A stretch of 46,829 bases of DNA from Belnapia moabensis DSM 16746. GTDB taxonomy: Bacteria > Pseudomonadota > Alphaproteobacteria > Acetobacterales > Acetobacteraceae. Under the pieces are notes generated by a model. That model saw nothing but the letters and a program-made list of their open reading frames with translations, was not told where the DNA came from and did no database searches. Every line of letters starts with the position of its first letter. The first letter of the stretch is position 1. Below are positions 40,129-46,829 of the stretch, one piece after another. The position numbers were made by a program, and so were the translations under genes. Where the stretch lies: assembly GCF_000745835.1 (NCBI RefSeq), contig NZ_JQKB01000041.1:1-46829 (forward strand). Reading direction: 5' to 3'.

Positions 40129-40398
40129 ATGAAGATCAACGTCGAGATCGATTGCACGCCCGAGGAGGCCCGCACCTTCCTTGGCCTGCCCGATCTGCGG
40201 CCGATGCAGGATGCGGTGCTGGCGAAGATGCAGCAGCAGATGCTGGACGCCGTCGATGCCCTCTCGCCCGAGGCGCTGCTGCGGACCTGGATGCCGCTGG
40301 CCCCTCAGACGCCCGAGCAGATGCGCGACGCCATGGCCGGCCTCTTTCGCCTGTTCACACCGATGGCGGGCGGCAAGGGACCCGGCAGCCAGGGCTGA
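40129..40398 (+). CDS. DUF6489-like small protein
   Basis: This 89-residue protein reads MKINVEIDCTPEEARTFLGL then PDLRPMQDAVLAKMQQQMLD and MPLAPQTPEQMRDAMAGLF. I recognise the pattern as the DUF6489 family, an alphaproteobacterial family of unknown function. The first ten residues form a charged strand and the rest is mostly helical, with a Gly-rich end. No signal or membrane segment is visible. A TonB-like gene starts 9 nt after its stop, so the two are probably co-transcribed. The 158 nt upstream, divergent from the LLM gene, contain no gene. Confidence 0.75.
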   Translation: MKINVEIDCTPEEARTFLGLPDLRPMQDAVLAKMQQQMLDAVDALSPEALLRTWMPLAPQTPEQMRDAMAGLFRLFTPMAGGKGPGSQG

Positions 40399-40407
40399 CC
40401 GCGCCGC

Positions 40408-41430
40408 GTGACAGCCCCGACCCTCCGGGCCGAGCCGGCGCTCCGGCCCGGCCGCCGCCGCATCCCTCGTGCGCAGCGCTCCTGGCGGCGGCTGCGGCCG
40501 GAGCTGGTCGGCTCGGTGCTGCTGCATCTCGCCTTCCTCGCCCTCGTCGTCCTCGCGGCGATCACGCGCGAGCGGCCGCCCGAGCCTCTGCCGCCGCCCT
40601 CCTTCGAGGTGGAATACCAATCCGGCGCCCCGGGCCGCCCCGGCGACGAGCAGGGCGAAGCCCGGCCGGAGCAGGAAGCGCCGCCCCCCGCACCCGTGAG
40701 CCCGCCCTCCATCCCGCAGCCGGCCCAGCCGCCGCCGACGCCCGAGGCCACCGCTCCGCCCGCGCCACCCCTGCCGCTGCCGCCGGCCCCGCCGCCGCCC
40801 GCCCCGCCCCGTACCCAGCTCGCCGAGCCCGCCCCGGCCCCGCCGCCACCCCCGCCGGCCGCGGCCGAGGCCCTGCCGACGCCACCCCCGCCCATCCCCC
40901 TGCCGCGCGAGGTGCCGCGCCCGAGCCCGCCGCCCCCCGCCCCGCCGCAGACCGCCACCCGCCCGGCCGCGCCGGCGCAGCGGCTGCCCGGCGTTTGGAT
41001 GCCGGAGGCGCGGAACCTCGCGCCCGCCACGCCCTCGGCGCCGCCCGGCGCGCCGCGCTCGCGGCTCGACCTGTCACCCGGCCCGCTGGCGACCCTCGGC
41101 CGCAACTCGACCGAGTCCGAGGCGGATGTGCGCGGCGCCCAGGTCGGGCCGGACTGGCGCAACGCCTTCCGCCGCTGGGTCGATGAGAACAAGCGCTACC
41201 CGGCCAGCGCCGTCGAAGCGGGCCATCAGGGCCGCAGCCGGGTGCAGGTGATCGCCGAGCCGAACGGCAAGGTGCGCTCGGTGCGGCTGATCGGCCCTTC
41301 GGGCTCGGTCTGGCTCGATGCGGGCCTTGTGTCGATGTTCCGCGGCGCCACGCTGCCCGCCTTCCCGCCCGGGGCCGACCCCAACGGCGTGACCATCGAC
41401 TTCACGATGCACTACATCCTGGTGCGCTAA
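40408..41430 (+). CDS. TonB-like energy transducer
   Basis: This 340-residue protein starts at GTG 40408. A single membrane helix at about 33-53 (LVGSVLLHLAFLALVVLAAI) follows a basic cytoplasmic N-terminus. The helix includes the His seen in TonB anchors (SVLLHL). A long Pro/Ala-rich periplasmic linker (about 60-195) spans the periplasm. The C-terminal domain, WRNAFRRWVDENKRYPASAV, VQVIAEPNGKVRSVRLIGPS and IDFTMHYILVR, matches TonB C-terminal folds that touch outer-membrane receptors. ExbB/ExbD are not in the window. It may equally serve in a TolA-like role. Its last 4 nt overlap the convergent ParD-like gene. Confidence 0.88.
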   Translation: MTAPTLRAEPALRPGRRRIPRAQRSWRRLRPELVGSVLLHLAFLALVVLAAITRERPPEPLPPPSFEVEYQSGAPGRPGDEQGEARPEQEAPPPAPVSPPSIPQPAQPPPTPEATAPPAPPLPLPPAPPPPAPPRTQLAEPAPAPPPPPPAAAEALPTPPPPIPLPREVPRPSPPPPAPPQTATRPAAPAQRLPGVWMPEARNLAPATPSAPPGAPRSRLDLSPGPLATLGRNSTESEADVRGAQVGPDWRNAFRRWVDENKRYPASAVEAGHQGRSRVQVIAEPNGKVRSVRLIGPSGSVWLDAGLVSMFRGATLPAFPPGADPNGVTIDFTMHYILVR

Positions 41431-41708
41431 CGGTCCTCGCCGAGCCAGACCGCCTCCTGCCGTCGCACGGCAGCCCGCAGGTAGTCATCCGCCAGCCCGG
41501 TGGCGGGGCTGGGATGCATTGCCCCGAGGACCGGCACGACCTGCGCCAGCACCCAGCGTTCCATGGCGGCATCGCGGGCCTGCAGCGCCCGCAGCGCCGC
41601 CCGCATCACCGCACCGCTCGATTCATAGGCCCCGGATGCCACCATCGTATCGACAAACTGGACCTGCTCCGGTGGCAGGGCGACACATCGTTTCACGGCT
41701 TGCGGCAC
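41427..41708 (-). CDS. ParD-like ribbon-helix-helix antitoxin, orphan
   Basis: This 93-residue protein has the ParD/CopG layout: PEQVQFVDTMVASGAYESSG then AVMRAALRALQARDA, a ribbon-helix-helix dimer motif for DNA binding, followed by a C-terminal toxin-binding tail. In complete systems ParE follows at once downstream; here the gene overlaps the TonB-like gene end by 4 nt and no toxin is present on either side. It starts at GTG 41708. It might be a relic, an antitoxin acting on a toxin elsewhere, or a stand-alone regulator. Confidence 0.75.
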   Translation of the reverse strand: MPQAVKRCVALPPEQVQFVDTMVASGAYESSGAVMRAALRALQARDAAMERWVLAQVVPVLGAMHPSPATGLADDYLRAAVRRQEAVWLGEDR

Positions 41709-41834
41709 GGCACGGTTCTCCCCGGAACCGAGGCTAGGCCCAAAGATTTCGGCATGTCACCGCCTTTCCGAGCATTCGACTGGACTTTGCCTCTGCTGCG
41801 TCGCAGCATCCGGCCAAAATCAAGGAATACGCCT

Positions 41835-44129
41835 ATGACCGTGGTCACCCCCCCTCCGGGCCGCGAGCTGCTGGCTCGCGGCGCCGAAACCATGTCGCGC
41901 ATTGTCGACCAGGCCCGGACCCTCGCCGATGTGGCGACGCGGCAGGCGGCGCAGCTCGCCCCCACCACCCTGCCGCCGGCTCCGCCGCCGCTGCCCGCCA
42001 ACCCGGCCGCGCTGCTCGCCGCGGCTACAGATTACGCGGTGGATGCGACCCAGCGTGGCATCCTCTACCTCGATGCCCTGCGCCAGGCGGGCAACACTTT
42101 CTACGAGCATGAGGCGGAGGGCTGCCCGCCCGTCCTCTTCTTCCCCTGGGACATGGTGGTGGACGGCCGCACCCTGCCGCGACCCTGCAACTACGCCCTG
42201 GTCCGCATCCGCCGCCCCGAGGGCGCCGCGCCACAGGACCCGAAGCTGCGGCCCTTCGTCATCATCGACCCTCGCGCCGGCCATGGCGCCGGCATCGGCG
42301 GCTTCAAGTCGGACAGCCAGGTGGGCGTGGCGCTGCGCCGCGGCCACCCGGTTTACTTCGTCGTCTTCTTCCGCGACCCGGAGCCGGGCCAGACCATCCT
42401 CGACATCACCCATGCCGAGGGCATCTTCCTGCGCGAGGTGGCGAAGCTCCACCCGGAGGCGCCGAAGCCCGTCGTCATCGGCAACTGCCAGGGCGGCTGG
42501 GCGGTGATGATGCTCGGCGCCTCCCAGCCCGACCTCACCGGCGCCATCGTGCTGAACGGCGCGCCGCTCTCCTACTGGGCGGGCGAGCGCGGGCGGAACC
42601 CGATGCGCTATCTGGGAGGCCTCGCCGGTGGCTCCTGGCCGGCGGCGCTGATGGCCGATCTCGGCAACGGCAAGTTCGACGGCGCCAACCTTGTGCTCAA
42701 TTTCGAGAGCCTGTCGCCGGCCAACACCTGGTTCAAGAAGTACTACAACCTCTACGCCAATGTGGACCGCGAGACGCCGCGCTTCCTCGAATTCGAGCGT
42801 TGGTGGGGCGGCTACTTCCTGATGAACCGCGACGAGATCCGCTGGATCGTCGAGAACCTGTTCATCGGCGACAAGTTCGCCCGCGGCGAGATCAGCGCCG
42901 GTGGCGGCGCCACCTTCAACATGCGCGCGGTGCGCAGCCCGGTGATCGTCTTCGCCTCGGCCGGCGACAACATCACCCCGCCCGGCCAGGCGCTGCGCTG
43001 GATCGCCGACGTGTACCGCGACGAGCAGGAGATCAAGACGCTCGGCCAGACCATCGTCTACCTGATGCACGAAGATATCGGCCATCTCGGCATCTTCGTC
43101 TCGGGCGCTATCGCATTGAAGGAGCATACCGAGATCGCCGAGACGTTGCAGTTGATCGACAGCGTCGCCCCCGGCCTCTACGAGATGCTGATCACCACGG
43201 AAGGCGGCAACGGCGGCTGGCAGGTCGAGCTCAAGGAGCGGACCATGGCCGATATCCGCGCCCGCAGCGGCGAGGCCAAGAACGAGGCCTTCCCCGCCGT
43301 CGCCCGGATCTCGGCGTTGAACCAGTCGGTCTACGACCTCTTCGCCGCGCCCTTCATCCGCCAGCTCAGCACCGAGCGGACGGCCGAGCTGCGCCGGCAG
43401 TTGCACCCGATGCGGCTGCGGCGCACGCTCTTCAGCGACCGCAACCCGGCGATGGCCGCCGTCGCGCCGCTCGCCGAGCAGGTGCGGGCGGACCGGCGGC
43501 CGGTGGCGCCCACCAACCCCTTCCTCGCCTGGGAGCGGCTCTGGGCCGATGGCGTGGAGCGGAGCTTCGACCTCTACCGCGACATCCGCGACGGCTGGAC
43601 CGAGTATGCCTTCCACGCCCTCTACGGTGCGCTCGGCACCTGGGGCGTCGCCCAGGCCGAGCCGCCCGAGGCCCCGCCGCCGGCGACCGAGGCCACCGTG
43701 CCCGAACTGCGGGAGGCCCTGGCCCAAATCGCCGAGGGCGGTTATGCGGCGGCGGTCATCCGCATGATGATCCTGCTGGCCCGCGCCCGGGGCGGCGTGC
43801 GGCGCTCCCGCCTGGCACGCTCCAATGCCTTGCTGACGACGGAGCAGCCCTTCGCCGCCATGACGCCCGAGGAGCGGCAGGCGATGATCCGCCGGCAGAC
43901 GGTGATCGCCAGCATCGCGCCGGCCGAGGCACTGGCGACCCTCACGCGGCTGCTGCCGGGGCAGGAGGAGCGCGCGCGGGCGCTGGCCGCGGTGGAGGCG
44001 GTGGCCGGGCCGGAGTCAGAGCTCGGCGAGGCGGCCGAGGCGATGCTGGCGCAGCTTCGGGCCACGCTCGCCATGCCGGTCCGCGCCGCGGTGCCGGTCG
44101 GTTACGAGGCCGCGGCAATGCCGGATTAG
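41835..44129 (+). CDS. DUF3141 protein, PHA-synthase-like alpha/beta-hydrolase
   Basis: This 764-residue protein resembles PHA synthases in the middle. The elbow is GNCQGGW with Cys218, the acid is probably Asp378 (SAGDNITPP) and the base His417 (EDIGHLGIF), the Cys-Asp-His triad of polyester synthases. Around residues 20-90 it has a helical N-terminal domain. The C-terminal 300 residues are helical and unlike PhaC. I recognise the overall form as DUF3141, often seen near acyl-CoA/phosphotransacetylase genes. Whether it makes or degrades polyester is unknown. ATG 41835 has AAGGAA 7 nt upstream; earlier in-frame Mets lie in non-homologous sequence. Confidence 0.85.
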   Translation: MTVVTPPPGRELLARGAETMSRIVDQARTLADVATRQAAQLAPTTLPPAPPPLPANPAALLAAATDYAVDATQRGILYLDALRQAGNTFYEHEAEGCPPVLFFPWDMVVDGRTLPRPCNYALVRIRRPEGAAPQDPKLRPFVIIDPRAGHGAGIGGFKSDSQVGVALRRGHPVYFVVFFRDPEPGQTILDITHAEGIFLREVAKLHPEAPKPVVIGNCQGGWAVMMLGASQPDLTGAIVLNGAPLSYWAGERGRNPMRYLGGLAGGSWPAALMADLGNGKFDGANLVLNFESLSPANTWFKKYYNLYANVDRETPRFLEFERWWGGYFLMNRDEIRWIVENLFIGDKFARGEISAGGGATFNMRAVRSPVIVFASAGDNITPPGQALRWIADVYRDEQEIKTLGQTIVYLMHEDIGHLGIFVSGAIALKEHTEIAETLQLIDSVAPGLYEMLITTEGGNGGWQVELKERTMADIRARSGEAKNEAFPAVARISALNQSVYDLFAAPFIRQLSTERTAELRRQLHPMRLRRTLFSDRNPAMAAVAPLAEQVRADRRPVAPTNPFLAWERLWADGVERSFDLYRDIRDGWTEYAFHALYGALGTWGVAQAEPPEAPPPATEATVPELREALAQIAEGGYAAAVIRMMILLARARGGVRRSRLARSNALLTTEQPFAAMTPEERQAMIRRQTVIASIAPAEALATLTRLLPGQEERARALAAVEAVAGPESELGEAAEAMLAQLRATLAMPVRAAVPVGYEAAAMPD

Positions 44130-44158
44130 GGTTCTCAGCCCCTGGCGCCGGGCCTAGG

Positions 44159-44187
44159 CTTCCTTCCAAGCATAAGCAGGAAGGAAG
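44159..44187 (+). promoter_or_regulatory. Hairpin that would mask the aminoacylase ribosome-binding site
   Basis: CTTCCTTCC (44159-44167) and GGAAGGAAG (44179-44187) are perfect 9-nt inverted copies around an 11-nt loop. The 3' arm is the Shine-Dalgarno, 6 nt before the ATG at 44194. Folding would hide it entirely. The loop itself holds AAGCA twice. Translation may therefore depend on RNA unwinding, a protein or small RNA, or coupling with upstream transcripts. It lies only 29 nt after the DUF3141 stop. Confidence 0.5.
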
Positions 44188-44193
44188 CGGGCC

Positions 44194-45894
44194 ATGGCAG
44201 AGGATCTGGTTATCCGCGGCGGCACCATCGTCGATGGTACCGGTGCGCCGGGTTACGTCGCTGACCTCGCGATCAGCGGAGGGCGGATCAGCGCCATCGG
44301 CCCCGACCTCCCGCGCGGGCGGGAGGAGATCGACGCCGCCGGCCAGCTGGTGACGCCGGGCTTCGTCGACATCCACACCCATTACGATGGCCAGGCGGTG
44401 TGGGACAGCCATCTGGCGCCCTCGGCCATCCATGGCGTGACGACGGCGGTGATGGGCAATTGCGGTGTCGGCTTTGCGCCCGTCCATCCCGGCCAGGAGA
44501 TGCAGCTCATCGAGCTGATGGAGGGCGTGGAGGACATCCCGGCCCCCGTCCTTTCCCAGGGGCTCGACTTCACCTGGGAGAGCTTCTCCGAGTACCTCGC
44601 CGTGCTCGACGGCAAGCCGCGCGACATCGACATCTGCGCGCTCGTCCCGCATGCCGCCGTCCGCGTCTATGTCATGGGCGAGCGGGCGCTGGCGCTGGAG
44701 CCGGCGAACCAGGCCGACATCGCCGCCATGCGGCAGATCGTGGCCGAGGCGGTGCAGGCCGGCGCCTTCGGCTTCTCGACCAGCCGCACCATCAGCCACA
44801 AGACGCTGAAGGGCGACCCGACCCCGACCTTGCGCGCCCAGGAGGACGAGCTGACCGGCATCGCCATGGGGCTGAAGGAGATCGGCGCCGGCTTCCTCGA
44901 AGTGGTCTCCGACTTCAACCTGCCGGATGCCGCCACCGAATTCGCCATGCTCCGCCGCGTCGCCGAGGCCTGCGGACGGCCGATGGTCTTCTCGCTCACT
45001 CAGCGGCATGACCGGACCGAGGTGTGGAAGGAGTTGCTGGCACTGTCCAACAAGGCGGCGGCCGAGGGCGTGAGCATGCGCCCGGTCTTCCCGCCCCGGC
45101 CGATCGGCATCCTGATGGGCCTGCTCGGCAGCCAGAACCCGTTCAGCGGCGCACCTAGCTACAAGGCGATCGCCCACCTGCCGGTACCGGAGCGCGTCGC
45201 CGCCATGCACGACCCGGAGCTGCGCGCGCGCATCCTCGGCGAGGACCGCATCAGCGGCAGCAATTTCCCGCTGATCACCCGGCTCTCCTTCGAGCGGATG
45301 TTTCCCTTCGGCGACCCGCCGGACTACGCCCCGCCGCGCGAGAGCAGCGTCGCCGCCGAGGCTGTGCGGCAGGGCCGCAGCGCGGAGGAGGTCGCCTATG
45401 ACATGCTGCTGGCCGATGAGGGGCAGAATTTCCTGTTCTGCCCGCTGACCAACTATGCCGACTACACGCTCGACGCCTCGGCGGAGCTGCTGCGGCACCC
45501 GAACACCATTGTCGGCCTGTCGGATGGCGGGGCGCATGTCGGCTTCATCTCCGATGGCAGCTTCCCGACCTTCCTGCTCAGCTACTGGGGCAAGCAGCGC
45601 GGCCTGCCGGTCGAGGAGCTGATCCGGCGCCAGACCAGCGACACGGCGCGGGCGGTGGGGCTTGCCGACCGCGGCGTGCTGCGCACTGGCATGCGGGCCG
45701 ACATCAACGTCATCGACCTCGATGCGCTCGCGCTCGACCGGCCGGGGATGCTCTACGACCTGCCGGCCGGCGGGCGGCGGCTGATGCAGCGGGCCCGCGG
45801 CTACGAGGCCACGATCGTCGCCGGCGCCGTCACTTACCGCCGGGGCGAAGCCACCGGCGCGCTGCCCGGCAAGCTCGTGCGCTGCGCGGCCTGA
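44194..45894 (+). CDS. D-aminoacylase/amidohydrolase family protein
   Basis: This 566-residue protein is of the amidohydrolase superfamily, close to N-acyl-D-amino-acid deacylases: [20 protein letters not shown] at the start, metal ligands His61 and His63 in [12 protein letters not shown], the conserved Cys90 in [10 protein letters not shown] and SDGGAHVGF with Asp444. The C-terminal strand domain has [14 protein letters not shown]. It removes acyl groups from D-amino acids or opens related amides; the natural substrate is not readable. The ribosome-binding site lies in a hairpin. RidA follows 1 nt after its stop, and a truncated dehydrogenase after that, so the operon is aminoacylase-ridA-dehydrogenase. 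Confidence 0.92.
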   Translation: MAEDLVIRGGTIVDGTGAPGYVADLAISGGRISAIGPDLPRGREEIDAAGQLVTPGFVDIHTHYDGQAVWDSHLAPSAIHGVTTAVMGNCGVGFAPVHPGQEMQLIELMEGVEDIPAPVLSQGLDFTWESFSEYLAVLDGKPRDIDICALVPHAAVRVYVMGERALALEPANQADIAAMRQIVAEAVQAGAFGFSTSRTISHKTLKGDPTPTLRAQEDELTGIAMGLKEIGAGFLEVVSDFNLPDAATEFAMLRRVAEACGRPMVFSLTQRHDRTEVWKELLALSNKAAAEGVSMRPVFPPRPIGILMGLLGSQNPFSGAPSYKAIAHLPVPERVAAMHDPELRARILGEDRISGSNFPLITRLSFERMFPFGDPPDYAPPRESSVAAEAVRQGRSAEEVAYDMLLADEGQNFLFCPLTNYADYTLDASAELLRHPNTIVGLSDGGAHVGFISDGSFPTFLLSYWGKQRGLPVEELIRRQTSDTARAVGLADRGVLRTGMRADINVIDLDALALDRPGMLYDLPAGGRRLMQRARGYEATIVAGAVTYRRGEATGALPGKLVRCAA

Positions 45895-45895
45895 G

Positions 45896-46285
45896 ATGGC
45901 GGATATCGAGCGCTTCGCCCCGCCGAGGAACGGGCGGCCCTTCCCGCCCCTCTCGGTCGCGGTGCGGCATGGGCGGACGCTCTATGTCTCCGGCATCGGT
46001 CCCTATGCGCCGGACGGCAGCCTCGTGTCCAGCGACTTCGCGGCGCAGTTTGCCGAGGTGATGAAGTCGCTGCATGCCGTCCTGGCCGAGGCGGGGACGG
46101 ACATCACCCATGTCATCAAGACCAATGTCCTGCTGACGCGGGCCGGCGATGTGCGGGAGATGAACCGGCTCTATGCTGCCGCCTTCCCGCCCGCGCATCT
46201 GCCGGCGCGGACGACGAGCGTTGTCGCCGCGCTGCCGGTGCCGGACTTCTTGCTCGAGATCGAATGCGTGGTGGCGCTCGGCTGA
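45896..46285 (+). CDS. RidA-family (YjgF/YER057c/UK114) protein
   Basis: This 129-residue protein has the RidA fold: RHGRTLYVSGIGPYAPDGS, SDFAAQFAEVMKSLHAVLAE, DITHVIKTNVLLT and HLPARTTSVVAALPVPDFLL, with the Arg of PARTTS that binds the enamine/imine carboxylate. RidA hydrolyses reactive 2-aminoacrylate-like intermediates made by PLP enzymes; many relatives in amidohydrolase operons have other substrates. The order after a D-aminoacylase suggests removing an imine made from the released D-amino acid. ATG 45896 starts 1 nt after the amidohydrolase stop. The end overlaps the next start (ATGA). Confidence 0.93.
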   Translation: MADIERFAPPRNGRPFPPLSVAVRHGRTLYVSGIGPYAPDGSLVSSDFAAQFAEVMKSLHAVLAEAGTDITHVIKTNVLLTRAGDVREMNRLYAAAFPPAHLPARTTSVVAALPVPDFLLEIECVVALG

Positions 46286-46545
46286 TGCGCGCCGTCTGGT
46301 ACGAGCGGACAGGCCCATTGCGCGAGGTGCTGCAGCACGGCGAGCGACCGCTCCCCGAGCCGGCGCCGGGCGAGGTGCGGGTGCGGCTCGAGGCCTCGGG
46401 CGTCAATCCGGCGGATATCTACCGCCGCGCCGGCACCTCCTACGCCAATGAGTGGCCGCTCATCATCCCGCACAGCGACGGCGCGGGCGTGGTGGAGGCG
46501 CTCGGCGAGGGCGCGCCGGCCGAGCTGATGGGGCAGCGGGTCTGA
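46285..46545 (+). pseudogene. Zinc/quinone-type alcohol dehydrogenase, truncated by the IS110-family element
   Basis: Only 86 residues remain. They read MRAVWYERTGPLREVLQHGE, RVRLEASGVNPADIYRRAG and IPHSDGAGVVEALGEGAPAE, the N-terminal GroES-like part of the MDR alcohol dehydrogenase/quinone oxidoreductase family (normally about 330 residues). The frame stops just after LMGQRV, where the family continues with VW and the cofactor domain. IS110-type sequence follows, so the gene was very probably interrupted by insertion. The overlap with ridA (ATGA) shows it once belonged to the aminoacylase operon. The 3' part may lie beyond the element. Confidence 0.85.
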
Positions 46546-46550
46546 TGGTG

Positions 46551-46618
46551 TGGACGCCCCCCGACGGCATCAATGTGCCAAGGTGAAGGTGTCAAGCTAT
46601 CACCAGGGGAGGCGTCCA
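46551..46618 (+). promoter_or_regulatory. Foldback hairpin covering the IS110 transposase ribosome-binding site
   Basis: TGGACGCCCCCC (46551-46562) and GGGAGGCGTCCA (46607-46618) pair over 12 positions with a single mismatch, around a 44-nt loop. The 3' arm holds GGGGAGG, the Shine-Dalgarno, and reaches the A of the ATG at 46618. It would block translation on any transcript that begins outside the element, such as read-through from the ridA operon. The arms may also be the subterminal repeats known from IS1111-type elements. Confidence 0.5.
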
Positions 46619-46829
46619 TGGGGCAGGCTAACACAATCGGGCTGGATATAGCGAAGCGGGTATTTCAAGCACACGGGGCGGATGCGACCGGGCGGGTGGT
46701 GTTCCGCAAGCGCCTGATGCGGGCCAAGGTGCTCGAGTTCTTCGCGGCGCAGCCATCCTGTCTGGTCGCCCTGGAAGCTTGTGGCGGGGCGCATTATTGG
46801 GCGCGCGCGCTTGGCAAGCTGGGCCACAC
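46618..46829 (+). CDS. IS110-family transposase, N-terminal part (continues beyond the window)
   Basis: Seventy residues are visible. IGLDIAKRVFQAHGAD is the diagnostic start of the RuvC-like DEDD domain, with the first catalytic Asp10. The Glu of the second position is Glu53 in LVALEACGGAHYWA. The serine-containing C-terminal transposase domain lies outside. The enzyme acts with a bridge RNA to insert and excise the element. GGGGAGG precedes the ATG but lies in an inverted repeat. The family identity is clear; completeness cannot be judged. Confidence 0.92.
   Translation, partial: MGQANTIGLDIAKRVFQAHGADATGRVVFRKRLMRAKVLEFFAAQPSCLVALEACGGAHYWARALGKLGH

Larger units (their letters stand above)
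46543..46829 (+). mobile_element. IS110/IS1111-family insertion sequence, left end (runs off the window)
   Basis: The element starts near 46543, where the dehydrogenase frame breaks. A 75-nt non-coding left end follows, with inverted segments GGACGCC and GGCGTCC, and then the transposase ATG. The right end is outside the window, so size and right junction are unknown. IS110-family elements have no classical terminal repeats and often no target duplication; they use a bridge RNA to pick donor and target. The left boundary is estimated from the broken gene, not from an empty site. Confidence 0.75.

Overview
This is a GC-rich window of about 46.8 kb with dense, often overlapping genes, typical of an alphaproteobacterial chromosome or large replicon. 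Several features point to Acetobacteraceae, probably a Roseomonas-like genus. These are two Bug-type tripartite-tricarboxylate receptors and one TAXI receptor without membrane partners, a periplasmic PQQ/haem alcohol dehydrogenase, two KGG-repeat stress proteins, a DUF6489 protein, a DUF3141 PHA-synthase-like protein and an HWE histidine kinase. The assignment is an inference from gene content and composition only.

Layout. The window is cut at both ends by insertion sequences: an IS630-family transposase start on the left (1-193, minus) and an IS110/IS1111-family transposase start on the right (46618 onward, plus). After a TetR regulator and a PfkB-type kinase comes a small AT-richer island (about 2000-2640) with an M15-like peptidase gene. 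Next is a scar (2684-2929) holding apparent remnants of a Bug receptor and a LysR regulator.

From 2997 to 11645 lies a coherent catabolic locus. A leftward operon encodes an alpha/beta hydrolase with Ala at the nucleophile position, a crotonase, an enolase-superfamily enzyme and a LivK-H-(MG fusion)-F importer. It diverges from a rightward pcaH-pcaG pair for intradiol aromatic ring cleavage. Together they look like uptake and breakdown of an aromatic or related acid. The usual pcaB/C/D genes are absent.

The next block (11653-19326) holds a thioredoxin-reductase-like flavoprotein, a thioesterase, a small acidic protein and PoxB in a translationally coupled run. PoxB converges on a PQQ quinohaemoprotein dehydrogenase, followed by an MFS carrier, a mini RTX protein and tRNA-Ser(GCU). 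A spermidine/putrescine-type ABC importer follows (19506-23278). Then come a KGG-repeat protein with five 27-residue repeats and an acyl-CoA module: racemase, dehydrogenase, Bug receptor and a convergent acyl-CoA ligase.

From 29133 to 33498 a rightward run encodes an MBL hydrolase, a DehI-like protein, a TAXI receptor, GreB and a ROK-fold protein whose motifs appear in circularly permuted order. A papain-like cysteine peptidase, a second alpha/beta hydrolase and an HWE histidine kinase follow. After them come another Bug receptor behind a perfect palindrome, a second KGG protein, an LLM flavin oxidoreductase, DUF6489-TonB, an orphan ParD-like antitoxin and DUF3141. The last operon is D-aminoacylase-like, RidA and an alcohol dehydrogenase cut short by the IS110-type element.

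The most unusual observations are the permuted ROK protein, the catabolic locus with its catalytic-residue substitutions, the expanded KGG repeats, and three hairpins that would mask ribosome-binding sites (both IS ends and the aminoacylase leader).
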